DNA of 64,000 nt from Eopsaltria australis (Eukaryota > Chordata > Aves > Passeriformes > Petroicidae), in contig JAVTVJ010000033.1 in the NCBI GenBank assembly GCA_034509425.1, positions 5,329,001 through 5,393,000 of the forward strand. The letters are read 5' to 3'. A model generated the notes under the pieces. It had not been told where the DNA came from. It did no database searches and was given only the letters and a program-made list of their open reading frames with translations. Position numbers and translations under genes: made by a program. Positions 61,761 through 64,000 of this stretch are shown one piece after another (positions within the stretch are counted from its first letter, which is position 1; each line of letters opens with the position of its first letter).

Positions 61761-64000
61761 TTTTTAAGAAAGATGGGACTTGACTGGAAAGAGTCTGGAG
61801 GAGAGTAATTTTTGCTTTAGAAAATGTCATCGAGAGAAAAGGAGATCTGGAGATCTTTTAATAATTTGTCCTTTTTGACAATAAAATATCAGTCAGATCC
61901 TTGATAATGGTGGTGCTATATCACAGCTTTCAGTATTTTTGAACTACATGTTTTGTAAAAGAAAATATTTAAAATTTTATTGTTGTTGGTTGCTGGTTAA
62001 TACTGTATACCTTAAAAGGTTGTTGTGAGAAATCATAACTAGTGTAGCATAGCCAGACCATTTTCCTTTCTGCAGAGACTGTTGGGTACCAACAGCCAAA
62101 GCTCATATACTAAGTGAAGCAGTCTGCTGATTTGTAAACAAAAATTGACCATTTTCAAGGCTTAATAAAGGTAATAATGTAATTATGAAGTTTAAAAGAT
62201 TTATTTGTAAAAGATATTTAGGATTCAGTCTGGAGTTACAAAATTCATTATTCTAAATAATTTCTTCCTGTGAAACTAGAAGACCTAGGATGTTTAAGAA
62301 AGCTTAGCAAAATCATTTTATGTCAGTACTTAAACAGCAGTAGTAAGAAGTTAGTTGCACCCAGACTATGAGTGATCAACTATCTTCTTCCTGAGAAAAA
62401 GAAGAAATACTGAGGCTTGTCAGAGCTCCTGTTGTAACCAAAGGTGCAATGGTAAACTAAAGCTCTATTATCTTAGCAATTCGTGAATAACTGTGTTGGA
62501 ATCAAATTGCCTAGGAAAACAAAATAAATTTTTAAAAAACCCTTACCTTGTCCCTTGTGCTTCTTGAAGAGAGATTGTGATCTTTGATTCCTGCTTTACA
62601 TATCAGATCTCTGACTTATGAGTCATGCAAGTGTGTCACAATTTCCTACCATATGTTGAGCTATGATGGAACTATAAGAGTGTGAATGATCAAGCATTCA
62701 CTTGAGCTGACTATAGAAGACATGTTATAGTGGCAATATCTGTCAACTTGGTTTTCATTTCTGTCTGTAAAATAAAAAAAAAGTCTTTGACATTTTTAAA
62801 GGGAAGATACTAAAGCCCTGCTGGGTTTCAAGGGTTTTTCAAAATTTCTTTTTCTTTTTCCTTGGTTGTAAAAGGAAGTGAAAAATCACTGAAAAATGAA
62901 AGGGAAGAATTCAGTTTTTTTAATTTTTAAATGTAATGGCATAATTATTCTAGTTGCAGGAACTATCTATAAATTTCAAATAACAGAAAATATCCTTCTG
63001 CTTTATACATAAAAAGTCAAAACACTTACTTCCAATGTAGTTTTATATTTGATTAAGAAAAATAAAAAAATCCCTTTCTAAGACTTCTCAGCTGGAAATT
63101 CTTGTCTGAAAAGTTCTTCAGTGGAAATATTTAATGGTATTGCCTCAAAAGAAATAGCCAAACTGAATTCCCAGTTTGTTGTATCAAAGGTATAGCTAAT
63201 ATTTCTCTCATTTGAATAAAATAGAATATATTAGTATATTAAAATACTATATCATAGCAGAGAATAACAGAATTTAATTAAAAATACTTTTAAAAATTAT
63301 TGTCCTATACTTTTTATTTCAAAATAAACATTTTCATTTTACAACCACTTTTTCTGTAGTAGGTGATTTCTCAGGTGGTAAAAACACACACATATTTAAT
63401 TTCTGATCTCCAAAATGAGCAACTGTTATCATATGGAGAACAGCCTCTCTACATAAACATAATGATTCAGGATGAAAAGTGTCTTACTCTAACACACATT
63501 TCTGTGCAGGATAAAATTGCACACAATGACAGTAGCCAAGATGAAATTGCTGCTTAATTAGGAACATTCTTTGTGTGTTATAATTTAAATATGAGAGTTA
63601 ATAAGGTTGAGTACAGCAGTACTGTGACCAGTATGAGTAAATCCTCAGAACTCTTGTTTATGTAAATAAACTACTAAAATGGGGCTGAATCTTGGAATTC
63701 AGTTAATTTGAAGCATCTCAAAAGCGTTGATCTACTCTGATTTCTGAGAACCAAATTCATTGGCTTTGTTTTGTTACACAGACATTTTTTGGAGCACCGG
63801 CCAGGTTCCAGAAGTACAATTTTAAGCCTCATAAACATGTGATTTTGTTCATCACCTCAGTCAGTGGTATTGAAATTTCATTCTGAGAAGAGTCAGATCA
63901 ATAATTGCTGCATTTCTTTGAGGGTGTTTGTTAACTGTCCTAATCAGAGCCATAAACAGATGGATTAACTGCTTGTCTAGTTACCCTCATCTATGCAACC
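61761..64000. other. AT-rich region without recognised gene
   Basis: No exon, RNA gene or repeat family was recognised in the last 2.2 kb. Open frames are short. Confidence 0.55.

Noticed and set aside
1..64000. Bacterial or phage systems, CRISPR arrays, operons, rRNA or tRNA genes
   Set aside because: Nothing fits: AT-rich vertebrate DNA, CR1 and ERV repeats, no dense coding, and no cloverleaf-type sequence with the conserved tRNA boxes was noticed.

Overview
The window reads as a gene-poor stretch of a bird chromosome, most likely a songbird. Three things point there: repeated fragments of CR1, the typical avian LINE, on both strands; a solo LTR of a type common in birds that begins (minus strand) with a TGCTGG end and closes with CCATGACA; and a young GC-rich class II-type endogenous retrovirus (ERV). 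The background is AT-rich with no operons, no bacterial-type genes and no convincing multi-exon host gene. Most long open frames are chance frames or pieces of transposable elements. The window is probably intergenic or intronic.

Layout. 1-7446: AT-rich, no gene seen. 7447-7869: 3' end of a CR1 (+). 7870-24327: unique AT-rich sequence with microsatellites and one pyrimidine-rich minisatellite (20779-20895). 24328-27639: a short provirus, with two 572-573 bp LTRs, a 6-bp target-site duplication, a primer binding site, a polypurine tract, a Gag matrix-like ORF, a 363-codon open stretch in the same frame after one amber stop, and a short hydrophobic tail that looks like the end of env. Capsid, nucleocapsid, protease, polymerase and most of env are absent. 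27640-34340: mostly unique, with one small CR1 scrap. 34344-37083: a cluster of old repeats (LTR-like sequence with approximate repeat units, an unclassified GC-richer block, and a CR1 with large internal deletions). 37084-50794: mostly unique, with one CR1 at 45.1-45.4 kb. 50795-51375: CR1 (+). 55107-55694: solo LTR of the same family as the provirus, in reverse orientation with its own target-site duplication. 56421-57004: a second type of solo LTR (-). 57222-61760: CR1 reverse-strand pieces on both sides of about 2.9 kb of A-rich sequence, in which I see a possible decayed reverse transcriptase fragment. 61761-64000: AT-rich, nothing recognised.

How it fits together. The recognisable coding content is parasitic. 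CR1 copies were left as truncated or internally deleted inserts; older LTR elements survive as solo LTRs or remnants; the class II-type ERV family inserted at least twice, once surviving as a deleted provirus and once reduced to a solo LTR. The most unusual object is the interior of the 24.3-27.6 kb provirus, where a GC- and CpG-rich block resembling a vertebrate housekeeping promoter lies directly after the matrix-like ORF and keeps an open frame.
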